Assembly (NCBI GenBank): GCA_001592145.1
Contig: BCWJ01000001.1
Span: 62,001 to 126,000 of the forward strand
From: Xylanimicrobium pachnodae JCM 13526 = NBRC 107786
GTDB lineage: Bacteria > Actinomycetota > Actinomycetes > Actinomycetales > Cellulomonadaceae
Direction of reading: 5' to 3'
DNA length: 64,000 nucleotides
Shown: piece by piece, positions 1 through 8,336 of the stretch
How the letters are laid out: each line of letters starts with the position of its first letter
How positions within the stretch are numbered: the first letter of the stretch is position 1
Position numbers and translations under genes: made by a program
Notes under the pieces: model-generated
Databases searched by the model: none
What the model saw: the letters and a program-made list of their open reading frames with translations, nothing else
What the model was told of the DNA's origin: nothing

Positions 1-30
1 CGTCCCGGGACGTCGCGCCGTCCCGGGAAG

Positions 31-768
31 ATGCCGTTAGCGTCGGGGAGCATGGCGGACCAGCCCCTCGTGGCCTCAGCAGGACTCTGCACCTTCAAGG
101 ACCTGTGCATCGACGCGAACGACGCCGCCGTGCTCGGCGCGTTCTACGGCCGCACGCTCGGCCTGGACCTGGAGACGTTCGACGATCGTGGCGGGGCCGT
201 GCTGCGCGGCGCGAGCCCCGAGCAGACCGTGTGGATCAACACCGTGCCCGAACCCAAGACGGTCAAGCATCGCGTGCACCTGGACGTGCGGGCGCGCTCC
301 CTGGACGAGTTCCCGGACGCGCCGCGCGTCAGCGAGCCGGGCCGGTTCCGGTGGACGACGCTCGCCGATCCGGAGGGCGGTGAGTTCTGCGTGTTCGCGG
401 ACGACGACGTGCCCGGCTACCGGCTCAAGGACGTGGTGGTGGACTGCGCGGACCCGGCGGTCGTGGCCCGCTTCTGGTTCGGGCTGCTGGGCGGTGAGCT
501 GGGCCACGCCGGTGAGGGCGAGCAGGAGGAGTGGTGGTTGGACCACGGCGCGGGCGTGCCGTTCGAGTCGATCGACTTCGTGCCCGTCCCGGAGCCCAAG
601 ACGGTCAAGAACCGCGTCCACTGGGACGTGCTGCTGGCGGACGGTGTGCAGGTCGCCGACCTGGTGGCCCGGGGTGCGACCGTGCTGCGCGCACCCGACA
701 CCGACATCGCCTGGACCGTGATGGCCGACCCGGAGGGCAACGAGTTCTGCGTGTTCGAGGGCCGGTGA
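31..768 (+). CDS. VOC (glyoxalase-like) family protein, two tandem domains
   Basis: The 245-residue protein is built from two glyoxalase-I-like (VOC) modules, about residues 15-128 and 133-245. Each has the same landmarks: an N-terminal stretch ending in a Phe-Tyr or Phe-Trp (AFYGRTLGL, RFWFGLLGG), a central EPKTVKHRVH / EPKTVKNRVH segment, and a C-terminal DPEGGEFCVF / DPEGNEFCVF segment. This reads as an internal duplication. VOC proteins bind metal and small ligands (dioxygenases, isomerases, antibiotic-binding proteins), and the substrate cannot be told from sequence. An in-frame ATG at 52 is an equally good start; neither ATG has a clear ribosome binding site, and the frame is open to the window edge, so an upstream start is possible. 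It converges on the exonuclease gene. Confidence 0.8.
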   Translation: MPLASGSMADQPLVASAGLCTFKDLCIDANDAAVLGAFYGRTLGLDLETFDDRGGAVLRGASPEQTVWINTVPEPKTVKHRVHLDVRARSLDEFPDAPRVSEPGRFRWTTLADPEGGEFCVFADDDVPGYRLKDVVVDCADPAVVARFWFGLLGGELGHAGEGEQEEWWLDHGAGVPFESIDFVPVPEPKTVKNRVHWDVLLADGVQVADLVARGATVLRAPDTDIAWTVMADPEGNEFCVFEGR

Positions 769-788
769 GCGTCAGCGGGCCAGGGTCG

Positions 789-1700
789 TCAGCGGGCCAG
801 CGCCGCGAGCACGCGGGTCAGGCTGCTGCGCAGCCCCCACCGTTCGCTGAGGTGCTGGAGCGCCTCCGGGAAGGCGGCCGCCTGGGGCAGTGCGTCGTCG
901 AGGTCCGGCACGGGGGCGTCCCGGGCCACCCGCACGACGGCGGGTGCGACGCGCAGGTAGTCGGCGCCCTCGGTGAGCCGCCGCTGCTGGGCGGGGGTCA
1001 GGCCGAACCCGGCGTCACGCGCGGCGAGCACACCGTCCAGGGTGCCGAACCGGGCGAGCAGCCCGGCGGCGGTCTTCTCCCCGATGCCGACGACGCCGGG
1101 CAGCCCGTCCGACGGGTCACCGCGCAGCACCGCCATGTCGGCGTAGGCGTCGCCGGTGGGGACGCCGTACTTCTCGGCCAGCCGCGCCTGGTCGACGACG
1201 TCGGGGTCGCGCACCCCGCGCGCCGGGTACAGGACGCGCACCCCGGCGTCGTCGTCCACCAGCTGGAACAGGTCGCGGTCGCCCGTCATGATCGACGTCG
1301 GACGCCGTCCGGCGGCGACCTCGCGGGCCACCAGGGTGCCGATGACGTCGTCGGCCTCGAACCCGGGCACGCCGACGCGGGCGACGCCGATCGCCTCCAG
1401 GACGGACGCGATGACGGGGACCTGCGGGGCCAGGTCCGCGGGCACGTCCTCCCCGCCCGACTCGGCCACCCGGTGCGCCTTGTACGAGGGGATCAGGTCG
1501 ACGCGCCACTGCGGACGCCAGTCGTCGTCCCAGCACGCGACCAGGCGCGTGGGCCGGTGCTCGGTGACCAGGAACGCGATGGTGTCGAGCAGGCCGCGGA
1601 TCGCGTTGACCGGTTCCCCGCGCGGCGAGCGGAGCGAGTCGGGCACACCGTAGAACGCCCGGAAGTACAGCGACGCGGTGTCCAGCAGCAGAAGGCTCAC
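789..1700 (-). CDS. 5'-3' exonuclease (FEN/PolI N-terminal type)
   Basis: This 303-residue protein matches the 5' nuclease domain usually found at the N-terminus of DNA polymerase I, here free-standing as in many actinobacteria. Acidic metal-binding motifs are visible: LLLLDTASLYFRAF near the start, GFEADDVIG in the middle, SIMTGDRDLFQLV, and DPSDGLPGVVGIGEKTA, the helix-hairpin-helix that contacts DNA. Expected role: removing 5' flaps or RNA primers during replication and repair. I chose the GTG at 1700 because it sits directly before the conserved first strand; the frame is open further upstream but shows no conserved sequence there. It is transcribed divergently from the small gene at 1795. 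Confidence 0.88.
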   Translation of the reverse strand: MSLLLLDTASLYFRAFYGVPDSLRSPRGEPVNAIRGLLDTIAFLVTEHRPTRLVACWDDDWRPQWRVDLIPSYKAHRVAESGGEDVPADLAPQVPVIASVLEAIGVARVGVPGFEADDVIGTLVAREVAAGRRPTSIMTGDRDLFQLVDDDAGVRVLYPARGVRDPDVVDQARLAEKYGVPTGDAYADMAVLRGDPSDGLPGVVGIGEKTAAGLLARFGTLDGVLAARDAGFGLTPAQQRRLTEGADYLRVAPAVVRVARDAPVPDLDDALPQAAAFPEALQHLSERWGLRSSLTRVLAALAR

Positions 1701-1794
1701 GGCGTCAGCGTGCCATGGGACGCCCACGCGCGGGGGAATCTGCGCGCGCCCTACCGCGTTGTCCACAGCGACGGTGGAAGGGGAGAGGTTCCGG

Positions 1795-1974
1795 ATGATC
1801 CAGATCCCGGCGACGCAGGACGTGCGCGAGCTCATCACGGTGGGGGTGCTGCTGGCGAACGGCCGCCTGGCGGGCCGCACGTTCGCGGATCGCGCGGCGG
1901 CGGAGGCGTGGGCGCGGCCCGAGGACGGCGAGCAGGTGGTCGAGTTCAACGCCGTCTGCGACTGCGACAGGTGA
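1795..1974 (+). CDS. Small conserved-type protein, 59 aa
   Basis: A short reading frame with a GGGGAG ribosome binding site about 8 bases before ATG 1795. The product (MIQIPATQDVREL... ending FNAVCDCDR) has a predicted beta-strand/helix layout and a Cys-rich tail (CDCD). I do not recognise a function. It is divergent from the exonuclease gene, with 94 bp between the starts, and converges on the SpoIIE-type phosphatase gene. The start 117 bases upstream is unlikely because that part overlaps the exonuclease start and looks like shadow coding. Confidence 0.55.
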   Translation: MIQIPATQDVRELITVGVLLANGRLAGRTFADRAAAEAWARPEDGEQVVEFNAVCDCDR

Positions 1975-1990
1975 CCGGCCGCCGGGCGGG

Positions 1991-4330
1991 CTACGGCAGG
2001 TTCTGCTGCGGCCCGTCCGGGCACAGCTCGAACCACACCGTCTTCCCGGACAGGTACTCGCCGTGGCGGCCCACGGCCTGCGCCTCCTCGTGATCGTCCA
2101 CGCCCCACCGGGTGGCGAGCCGGTCCAGGAACAGGATGCCGCGCCCGGACAGCTCGTGCGGGGCGGGCTCTTGGAGCCGCGGCGGGATGCGGGAGGTGTC
2201 GCGGACGCCCACGCGCACCAGCGCCTGGTCGGCGTCGACCTCGACCATCGCGACCACCGGTCCCGCACCGTGCTCGAGCGCGTTGGTGAGCAGCTCGCTC
2301 GAGAGCAGCATCGCGGTACGCCGCTCCTGGGTGCCGACGCCGGAGGTCTCCAGGATGTCGTCGATCCACCGGCGGGTGGGCCCGAGCACCGCCAGCGAGT
2401 GCGGCACGCGCCGCTCGACGCGCAGCGGTGACGGCGCCTCGTCGCCCGCGGTGTCCGGCCCGTCGTCGGCGCCGTCGTGCCGGTCGGCGGCATCGCCGGC
2501 GACCAGCGCCGTCGCTCCCTTCAGGGCTGGAACGGTGACGGTCTCGTCCGCGGTGGCTGACTCGCGCGCCCGGACGGCGAGCACGGCGATGTCGTCCCGT
2601 TGCGGCGTGGGCACGAGGGCGCGCATGAGCGTCGCGGGAAGCGCGGCCGTGGCGGTGTCCGCTGCGCTGCGGAACACGTCCGCCAGCAGCCGGATGCGGT
2701 CGGCGAGCATGGTGCCGCGCGACTCGACCAGACCGTCCGTGTAGAGCAGCAGCGTCTCGCCGGGCAGCAGCGTGGTGGTGTGGTCCTGGCGCTCGAACGA
2801 GGGCAGGACCCCCAGCAGCAGGTCGGTGGGTGGCCGCAGCATCTCGACGGTGCCGTCGCGGCGCAGCACCAGGGGTGGCGGATGGCCGGCGTTGGACCAC
2901 GTGACGGCGTAGGTGCCGGGCAGCCGGGCCTCGTCCACGGGCAGGCGTTCCAGGCGGGCCACCACGGCGGTGGCACCGGCCTGCGGCCCGAGCTGGTCGT
3001 TCATCCGGTCGAGGAGCGTGAGCAGCACGGACGGCGTCTCGTCGTGGCTCCACGCGAGCGCACGCAGCATCGAGCGGAGCTGACCCATGTGCGCGGCCGC
3101 CTGCATGTCGTGCCCCGCGACGTCGCCGATCATCAGCAGCGTGGTCACGTCGTCGACGGCGACGACGTCGTACCAGTCGCCGCCCACCTGGTCGGTGCGC
3201 ATGGCCGGCGCGTACGTCGTCGCGATCTCCAGGTGCGCGACCGTGGGCGGGGAGGTGAGCAGTGCCGACTGCAGCGTGGTGGCCACCTCCCGGCGTGCCT
3301 CGAGCAGGGACACCCGGTCCAGGGCGTGGGCGACGTAGGGCGCGAGCGTCGCCTCGAGCGCCGCGGCCTCGGCGTCGTGCGGGCGGGTCATCTCCCACAG
3401 GATGCAGATGACGGCGGCGACCCGGCCGTCGGAGTGCACGGGCAGCACCGAGCAGGCGCCGTCGAAGGTCAGGCGCCCGTCGAGCTCCGGGTAGCGCGCG
3501 ACCAGCTCGGCCATGCTCCCGCAGTACACGGGGTGCCCCTGCTGGATCGCCTCACGGATGGGCGGGGGCGGGTCGGGCAGGCCGACGGCCTGCCCGAACG
3601 GGGTGGGCGCGTCCCGCGGCAGCGGCCCGAGCTGGTGCGGGGCCCCGGAGACGAAGCCGATGCCGCGGCCGTCGGGCTGGACGAGCGCCAGATAGCTGGC
3701 GGACGCGCCCGTGCCCCGGGCGAGCACGCTGCGCAGCGCGCGCTCCACCTGGGCGGGAGTGGTCGCGCCGGCGAACGACTCGGACAGGCTCAGCAGCAGC
3801 GCCGACCGGTGCTGCTCACGCCGTGCCGCGAGCTCGGCCTGCCGGGCCCGCTCCCGTTCGGCGCGCAGCCGCACCTTGTCCGAGCACGACGCCGCCAGGT
3901 CGGTCAGCGTGGCAAGGTCGTCCTCGGTCCACCGCCGTGGTGCGGGGGCCATCGCGACGAGCGCGCCGACGGGCCGCTCCTCGGTCGCGTACATGGGCAT
4001 CACGGCGACCGCGCCACGCCCGGCCCCGAAGCCCTCGCACGCCTTCGCGACCAGGGGGTCCTCGGTGACGTCGGAGAGCACGAGGGGCACGCCCGTCTCG
4101 ACCACGCGCCGCGTCATCGTCGGGTGGGAGACCAGGCGGCGGGTCGCCTGCTCCCGGTCGGGGAGCCCGACCGCTCCGGGGAGCACGAGCCCGTCAGGGG
4201 TGAGCAGGGCGACCGCCGCGACGGGGACCCCCAGGTGGCGGCAGACCAGGCGTGCCATCCGGTCGAAGGCGTCGTCGGCACGCGCCAGGCCGGGGCGGAG
4301 GCCCTCGGCAGCCGGATCGCGTGTCGCCAT
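1991..4330 (-). CDS. GAF / SpoIIE (PP2C) phosphatase / HATPase fusion
   Basis: A 779-residue cytoplasmic regulator. Order of domains: GAF about 10-165, a linker helix, a second GAF-like domain about 190-345, a SpoIIE-type PP2C phosphatase about 365-590 (metal-site motifs GGDWYD and IGDVAGHD, and a late LLLYTDGLVE), then an RsbW-like HATPase about 640-775 (ELLTNALEHGAG, SGRGILFLD). In this family the phosphatase dephosphorylates anti-anti-sigma factors and the kinase domain phosphorylates them, so it likely tunes an alternative sigma factor in response to a small-molecule or redox signal sensed by GAF. No sigma factor or STAS protein is adjacent. ATG 4330 is preferred over 4366, since the extra 12 residues look non-coding. 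Confidence 0.88.
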   Translation of the reverse strand: MATRDPAAEGLRPGLARADDAFDRMARLVCRHLGVPVAAVALLTPDGLVLPGAVGLPDREQATRRLVSHPTMTRRVVETGVPLVLSDVTEDPLVAKACEGFGAGRGAVAVMPMYATEERPVGALVAMAPAPRRWTEDDLATLTDLAASCSDKVRLRAERERARQAELAARREQHRSALLLSLSESFAGATTPAQVERALRSVLARGTGASASYLALVQPDGRGIGFVSGAPHQLGPLPRDAPTPFGQAVGLPDPPPPIREAIQQGHPVYCGSMAELVARYPELDGRLTFDGACSVLPVHSDGRVAAVICILWEMTRPHDAEAAALEATLAPYVAHALDRVSLLEARREVATTLQSALLTSPPTVAHLEIATTYAPAMRTDQVGGDWYDVVAVDDVTTLLMIGDVAGHDMQAAAHMGQLRSMLRALAWSHDETPSVLLTLLDRMNDQLGPQAGATAVVARLERLPVDEARLPGTYAVTWSNAGHPPPLVLRRDGTVEMLRPPTDLLLGVLPSFERQDHTTTLLPGETLLLYTDGLVESRGTMLADRIRLLADVFRSAADTATAALPATLMRALVPTPQRDDIAVLAVRARESATADETVTVPALKGATALVAGDAADRHDGADDGPDTAGDEAPSPLRVERRVPHSLAVLGPTRRWIDDILETSGVGTQERRTAMLLSSELLTNALEHGAGPVVAMVEVDADQALVRVGVRDTSRIPPRLQEPAPHELSGRGILFLDRLATRWGVDDHEEAQAVGRHGEYLSGKTVWFELCPDGPQQNLP

Positions 4331-4454
4331 GTCCCAAGAATGGGGTATGCGCTCCGGGCGCTCCACCGCCAGGTCGTCGCGTGAGCGGGATCACGGACAG
4401 GGCGCGACAGATCGTGTGCACAGCGGTGCGCGCGGCGGTACGGCGCTGCCGCTC

Positions 4455-7400
4455 TCACGACGCGAGCAGGCCGGCGCGGTGGGCCACGGCCACGGCCTCC
4501 GCGCGGCCCGAGACACCGAGCTTCGCGAGCACGTTGGACACGTGCACGCTCACCGTCTTCGTGCTGATGAACAACCGTTCCCCGATCTGCCGGTTCGACA
4601 GGCCCGCGGCCACGAGCTCCAGGACCTCCTGCTCACGGCTGGTGAGCGAGGACGCCGGGCGGTGCCGCTCCGGGCCGGGCAGCGGGACGCGGGCGCGGCG
4701 TGCCCAGTCCTGGACCGCCTCGGCCAGCGGCTCCGCCCCCATCGCGGTCGCCTCGGTCAGCGCGGTCGCGGCCTCACGCGCAGCCGCCCCGCGGGCGTCG
4801 GCGGCGTCGGCGGGGCCGTCGGCGGCGCCGCCGTCGCCCGGGGACGCGTGCAGCGCCTGCGCCCACCGGAACCGCGACCGGGCCTGCTCGTAGCGGTACC
4901 CGAAGGAGAAGGCGTCCACCGTGCGCGCCCACAGGCCCGGGTCCGGCGCCGCCGCCGACGCCGCCGCGCGCAACCGGGCGTGCTCGGCGTCCACCCGCAA
5001 CAGCCAGGCGCGGCCCTCCGGCCCGAGCTGCCCGCCACGGGGCCGCCCCCGCACCGCCGTCGTGTGCGCGACCTCCGCGAGCGCGTCGCCCGTCTCCAGC
5101 AGGGTGGCGCGCGCCACCGTCAGCTCGCGCTCGCTCACACCGGGCGGCACCTGCTCGGCGGCGTCGCCGAGCGCGGCCAGCGCGAGCGCGCTGATCCAGA
5201 TGCGGCCCAGGAAGTACTCGGTCCAGACGGCGCCCACGTGGTCGGTGAGCCGCACCGCCATGGCCACCGCGTCGTCGTACCGGCCCGCCCAGGCGTACGC
5301 GTCGACGAGCGTCCCGCCCGCGTACAGCGCGAGCTGCCCGTCCAGCTCCCAGAACTCCTGCAGCGACTCGCCGCGCGCGACGGCGCCGGCGTCCCCGCGG
5401 GCGACGGCCGCGTACTGCCGCACCGCCGCCATCATCCCCGTCGCCGCCGTGGGCAGGCCGGACGGCGCGGGCCGCACGCCCAGGTCGCCGCGCACGTACC
5501 GGTACAGCTCGTCGAGCACGTGCAGCTGCAGCCCGGGCGACGACCAGCTCAACCCGGAGGAGTCCGCCCGCTCGATCCCCTCGGCGAGCACCGCCTCCGC
5601 GCGGTCCAGGTCACCCGCGTAGAAGTAGGTGGTGGTGAGGTTCTGCGTGGTGCGCAGCTCCGCCACCAGCTCCCCGGCGTCCGCGGCACGATCGCGGGCC
5701 AGGGTCAGCTTCTGCGCGGCGGCCTGCGGGTCGCCCACGTCGAGGATCGCCAGCGTGGTGAGCGCGTCCGCCACGGCGCCCGGGGCGCCCACCGCCTCCG
5801 CGACCTCCACGGCCGTGCGGGCGGCGGCCGCGGCGTCGTCGTCCTGCGCAAGGTTGAGGAGCACCCGGGCCCGGCGGGCGTTGGCCCAGGCCAGCGCCTC
5901 CGACGGCCCCTCCGTCGAGAGCTGGGCGACCGCGAGATCCACCTGCTCGCCCGCGCCCTCCAGGACGTCCTCGTCCAGCAGGTTGCGCGCCAGCCGGTCC
6001 CGGGCGACCGCCTGGCGGTGCGCGTCCCCCGCCAGCAGCCCGACGGCGCCCCGCGTGAGCTGGGTGGCGCGCGTGAACAGACCGGCGCGGCTCGCGGCCT
6101 CCGACGCCAGCAGCGACACCTCCGCGCGGTCCACCCCCGTCAGCGCCGCGGCACCCGGCACCGAGTCCCACAGGGCCAGCACGTTCTCGCGGTGCCGCAG
6201 CTCCTCGCCCGGGGCGAGCATGCGCGCGGCACGTTCCGCCGCCTCGTGCGATGCCGCCACCGCCGTCGGCAGGTCGTGCCCCCGCATCGCATGGTGGGCA
6301 CGCTGGGCCGCCGACCCCAGCCCGGGATCGTCCGTGAGCGCCGCCAGGTAGGCGCGATGCAGCCGGGACTGCTCGCCCGGCAGCAGGTCCAGGTACAACG
6401 CCTCCGCGAGCAGCGCGTGCCGGAACGCCAGCTTGCCCGCCTCGACCTCCAGCACCCGGCCCGCCACCGCGTCCCGCAACGCCCGGTCCAGCACCACCGG
6501 GTCGGCGAACGCCGGCTCGCGCGAGGCCGCCGCCCGCAGCAGGTCCTCCGAGACCAGCCGTCCCGCCACCGACGCGACCCGGGCCAGCTCGTGCACCTGC
6601 GGGTCCAGGCGCTCCAACCGGGCGTGCAGCACGTCCGTCAACGACCACGGCAACGTCGCCCGGCCGGGTTCCGCCAGGCCCGACGCCGCCCCCAGCAGCT
6701 CCTCCGCGAAGTACGCGTTGCCCTCCGAGCGGCTGCGCACCAGCTCGAACTCGGAGTCCGGCAGCGGTGCCCCGGCCAGCACCGTGGTGAAGTCGCGCAG
6801 CTCCGCGGCGGTGAACGGGCCCAGGTCCACCCGCTCCACCGTCGGCTGCCGGTACAGCTCCGCGAGCACCGGGCGCAACGGATGACGGCGGTCCAGGTCG
6901 TCGGTGCGGATCGTGCCCACGAGCAGCAGGTGCTCCTGCCCCAGCCGCGCCACCAGGAAGCGCAGCACGTCCCGCGTGGACGGCTCCGCCCAGTGCAGGT
7001 CCTCCAGCACCAGCACCAGCGGCGCCTGCACCGAACCCGCCGCCGCGAGCGTGCTGCGCAGCCCGTCGAGCAGCTGCAGCCGCTCGGCGACGTCGTCGGG
7101 CCGCGCCGCCGCGGCGTCGGCCGCGACCCCCGGGTCCAGCAGGCGGGCGAGCGCCGGGCGCTCGCGGACGGCGTCGTCCACCTCCGCCGTGCCACGCAGC
7201 TGAGCCAGCGCCTCCGAGAACGGCAGGTACGGGATGCCGACGTCGCCCAGGTCCACGCAGTGCGCCACCACCACCCGGGCTCCCTCGCGGCGGGCCGTCT
7301 CCGCCAGGTGGGTGACCAGCCGGGTCTTGCCCACCCCGGCGTCGCCGCCCAGGAGCAGCACCCCCGGGCGCCCTTCCCGGGCTCGCGCCAAGGCGCGCCG

Positions 7401-7457
7401 GAACGTCTCGACCTCGGCCTCGCGGGCCACCAGGGGCACGGTCGTGGAGCGGCGCAC
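4455..7457 (-). CDS. LAL-type LuxR transcriptional regulator with AAA ATPase
   Basis: A 1000-residue large ATP-binding LuxR (LAL/MalT-like) regulator. An N-terminal ATPase carries Walker A GGDAGVGKTRL near residue 38 and Walker B LVLVLEDLHW near 145. The middle, about 300-900, is an Ala/Leu-rich helical repeat (TPR-like) ligand region. The C-terminus, about 935-1000, is a LuxR helix-turn-helix (LTSREQEVLELVAAGLSNRQ, then KTVSVHVSNVLAKLG). Such proteins activate target operons when ATP and an inducer are bound. The start is GTG. The gene lies upstream of the phosphatase on the same strand with a 124-bp gap, so it is probably a separate transcription unit; the target is unknown. Confidence 0.9.
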   Translation of the reverse strand: MRRSTTVPLVAREAEVETFRRALARAREGRPGVLLLGGDAGVGKTRLVTHLAETARREGARVVVAHCVDLGDVGIPYLPFSEALAQLRGTAEVDDAVRERPALARLLDPGVAADAAAARPDDVAERLQLLDGLRSTLAAAGSVQAPLVLVLEDLHWAEPSTRDVLRFLVARLGQEHLLLVGTIRTDDLDRRHPLRPVLAELYRQPTVERVDLGPFTAAELRDFTTVLAGAPLPDSEFELVRSRSEGNAYFAEELLGAASGLAEPGRATLPWSLTDVLHARLERLDPQVHELARVASVAGRLVSEDLLRAAASREPAFADPVVLDRALRDAVAGRVLEVEAGKLAFRHALLAEALYLDLLPGEQSRLHRAYLAALTDDPGLGSAAQRAHHAMRGHDLPTAVAASHEAAERAARMLAPGEELRHRENVLALWDSVPGAAALTGVDRAEVSLLASEAASRAGLFTRATQLTRGAVGLLAGDAHRQAVARDRLARNLLDEDVLEGAGEQVDLAVAQLSTEGPSEALAWANARRARVLLNLAQDDDAAAAARTAVEVAEAVGAPGAVADALTTLAILDVGDPQAAAQKLTLARDRAADAGELVAELRTTQNLTTTYFYAGDLDRAEAVLAEGIERADSSGLSWSSPGLQLHVLDELYRYVRGDLGVRPAPSGLPTAATGMMAAVRQYAAVARGDAGAVARGESLQEFWELDGQLALYAGGTLVDAYAWAGRYDDAVAMAVRLTDHVGAVWTEYFLGRIWISALALAALGDAAEQVPPGVSERELTVARATLLETGDALAEVAHTTAVRGRPRGGQLGPEGRAWLLRVDAEHARLRAAASAAAPDPGLWARTVDAFSFGYRYEQARSRFRWAQALHASPGDGGAADGPADAADARGAAAREAATALTEATAMGAEPLAEAVQDWARRARVPLPGPERHRPASSLTSREQEVLELVAAGLSNRQIGERLFISTKTVSVHVSNVLAKLGVSGRAEAVAVAHRAGLLAS

Positions 7458-7576
7458 GGGTCGATCCTGCCCAGTGCGTGCCGATCCCGCCTCCGGGACA
7501 CCCGTTGCGGTTTACGTCACACCGTGCACACACTGGGAGGCACCTTCGGAACCTCGTGACGCTGGTGGTGGTGGCA

Positions 7577-8266
7577 ATGGAGAACCTCGACGCGCTGCCG
7601 ATGCTGGGCCGTGGCAAGCATCGCAACCCGAAGAAGGGCGCCTGCTTCATGGAGCTGGCGTCGTTCCTGGCGGGGGAGAGGTGGAGCGACCACCCCGCGT
7701 GCACCCACCCGCTCCTCGCGATGCTCGCGCGCGCCGTCAACGACCTCACGTCCGACGAGGCGCGGCCCCAGCTCGCCCCGCTCATCCCCAGCGTCATCGG
7801 CCTGAACAGCGACGACCCGCGCTGGTCCGTGCGGATCGCGCTCCGCGCCGCCGCCACCGCGCTGCCCGTGAGCCCGGCCGACCGCCAGCAGACCCTCGCC
7901 GTCGCCATCTACGGGTGCGAGCGCATGCTCGACACTCTCGACGACCGCCCCGCGCACACCATGGGGGAGGCCAGCGTCGCCGCCCTCGCCGCCGTGCCGC
8001 GCACCGCGCAGTGGGCCCGCACCTTCCTCACCGACGTCCACCTCAAGCCGCGCCGGTTCGTGCGCGACGCCGCCCCGTCCGTCGTCTCCACCGCCGTGCA
8101 GGGCATCTCCGAGGCGTTCGTGCCCGACGTCGACGCCCGCCTGCGCCACCTGCTGACGGACACCGTGGCGGAGGTGCGCGGATGGGCCGGGCGCACGGAC
8201 GAGGACGCCGCCCCGCTGCTCCCCGCCGCCTGGGCACCCGTGGTCCGCCCGGCGGCCGCTCGCTGA
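7577..8266 (+). CDS. Hypothetical protein, alpha-helical, 229 aa
   Basis: I do not recognise a specific family. From ATG 7577 the protein begins MENLDALPMLGRGKHRNPKK, a positively charged segment followed by GACFMELASFLAGERWSDHP, and continues as alanine-rich helices (AALAAVP, LRHLLTDTVAEVRGWAG) resembling a HEAT-like or all-helical fold. No signal peptide or membrane segment is seen. A GGTGGTGG run upstream may act as ribosome binding site. It is divergent from the LAL regulator (starts 120 bp apart) and 70 bp upstream of the penicillin-binding protein. Confidence 0.7.
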   Translation: MENLDALPMLGRGKHRNPKKGACFMELASFLAGERWSDHPACTHPLLAMLARAVNDLTSDEARPQLAPLIPSVIGLNSDDPRWSVRIALRAAATALPVSPADRQQTLAVAIYGCERMLDTLDDRPAHTMGEASVAALAAVPRTAQWARTFLTDVHLKPRRFVRDAAPSVVSTAVQGISEAFVPDVDARLRHLLTDTVAEVRGWAGRTDEDAAPLLPAAWAPVVRPAAAR

Positions 8267-8336
8267 CCCGTTGGTGGTGCGCGGCCGGCGCGCCGGACCG
8301 GGCCGCGGTGTCCCTGCGGTCGGCTAGCCTGCCGAC

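Noticed and set aside
1-30. CGTCCCGGGA direct repeat at the window edge
   Set aside because: Too short and too close to the edge to separate from high-GC chance; it might be part of an upstream element that is not visible.
1757-1768. TTGTCCACA near the exonuclease/small-gene divergent region
   Set aside because: Isolated box without partner sites or dnaA/dnaN nearby.
789-3398. 869-residue frame continuing upstream of the exonuclease
   Set aside because: The N-terminal 560 residues are low-complexity Arg/Ala/Pro antisense to other genes; only the part from 1700 is nuclease-like.
2600-4384. Long open frames antisense to the SpoIIE gene, and similar ones antisense to the LAL, copA and 1507-residue genes
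   Set aside because: Arg/Gly/Pro-rich translations without domains; they are third-position GC shadows of the real genes.
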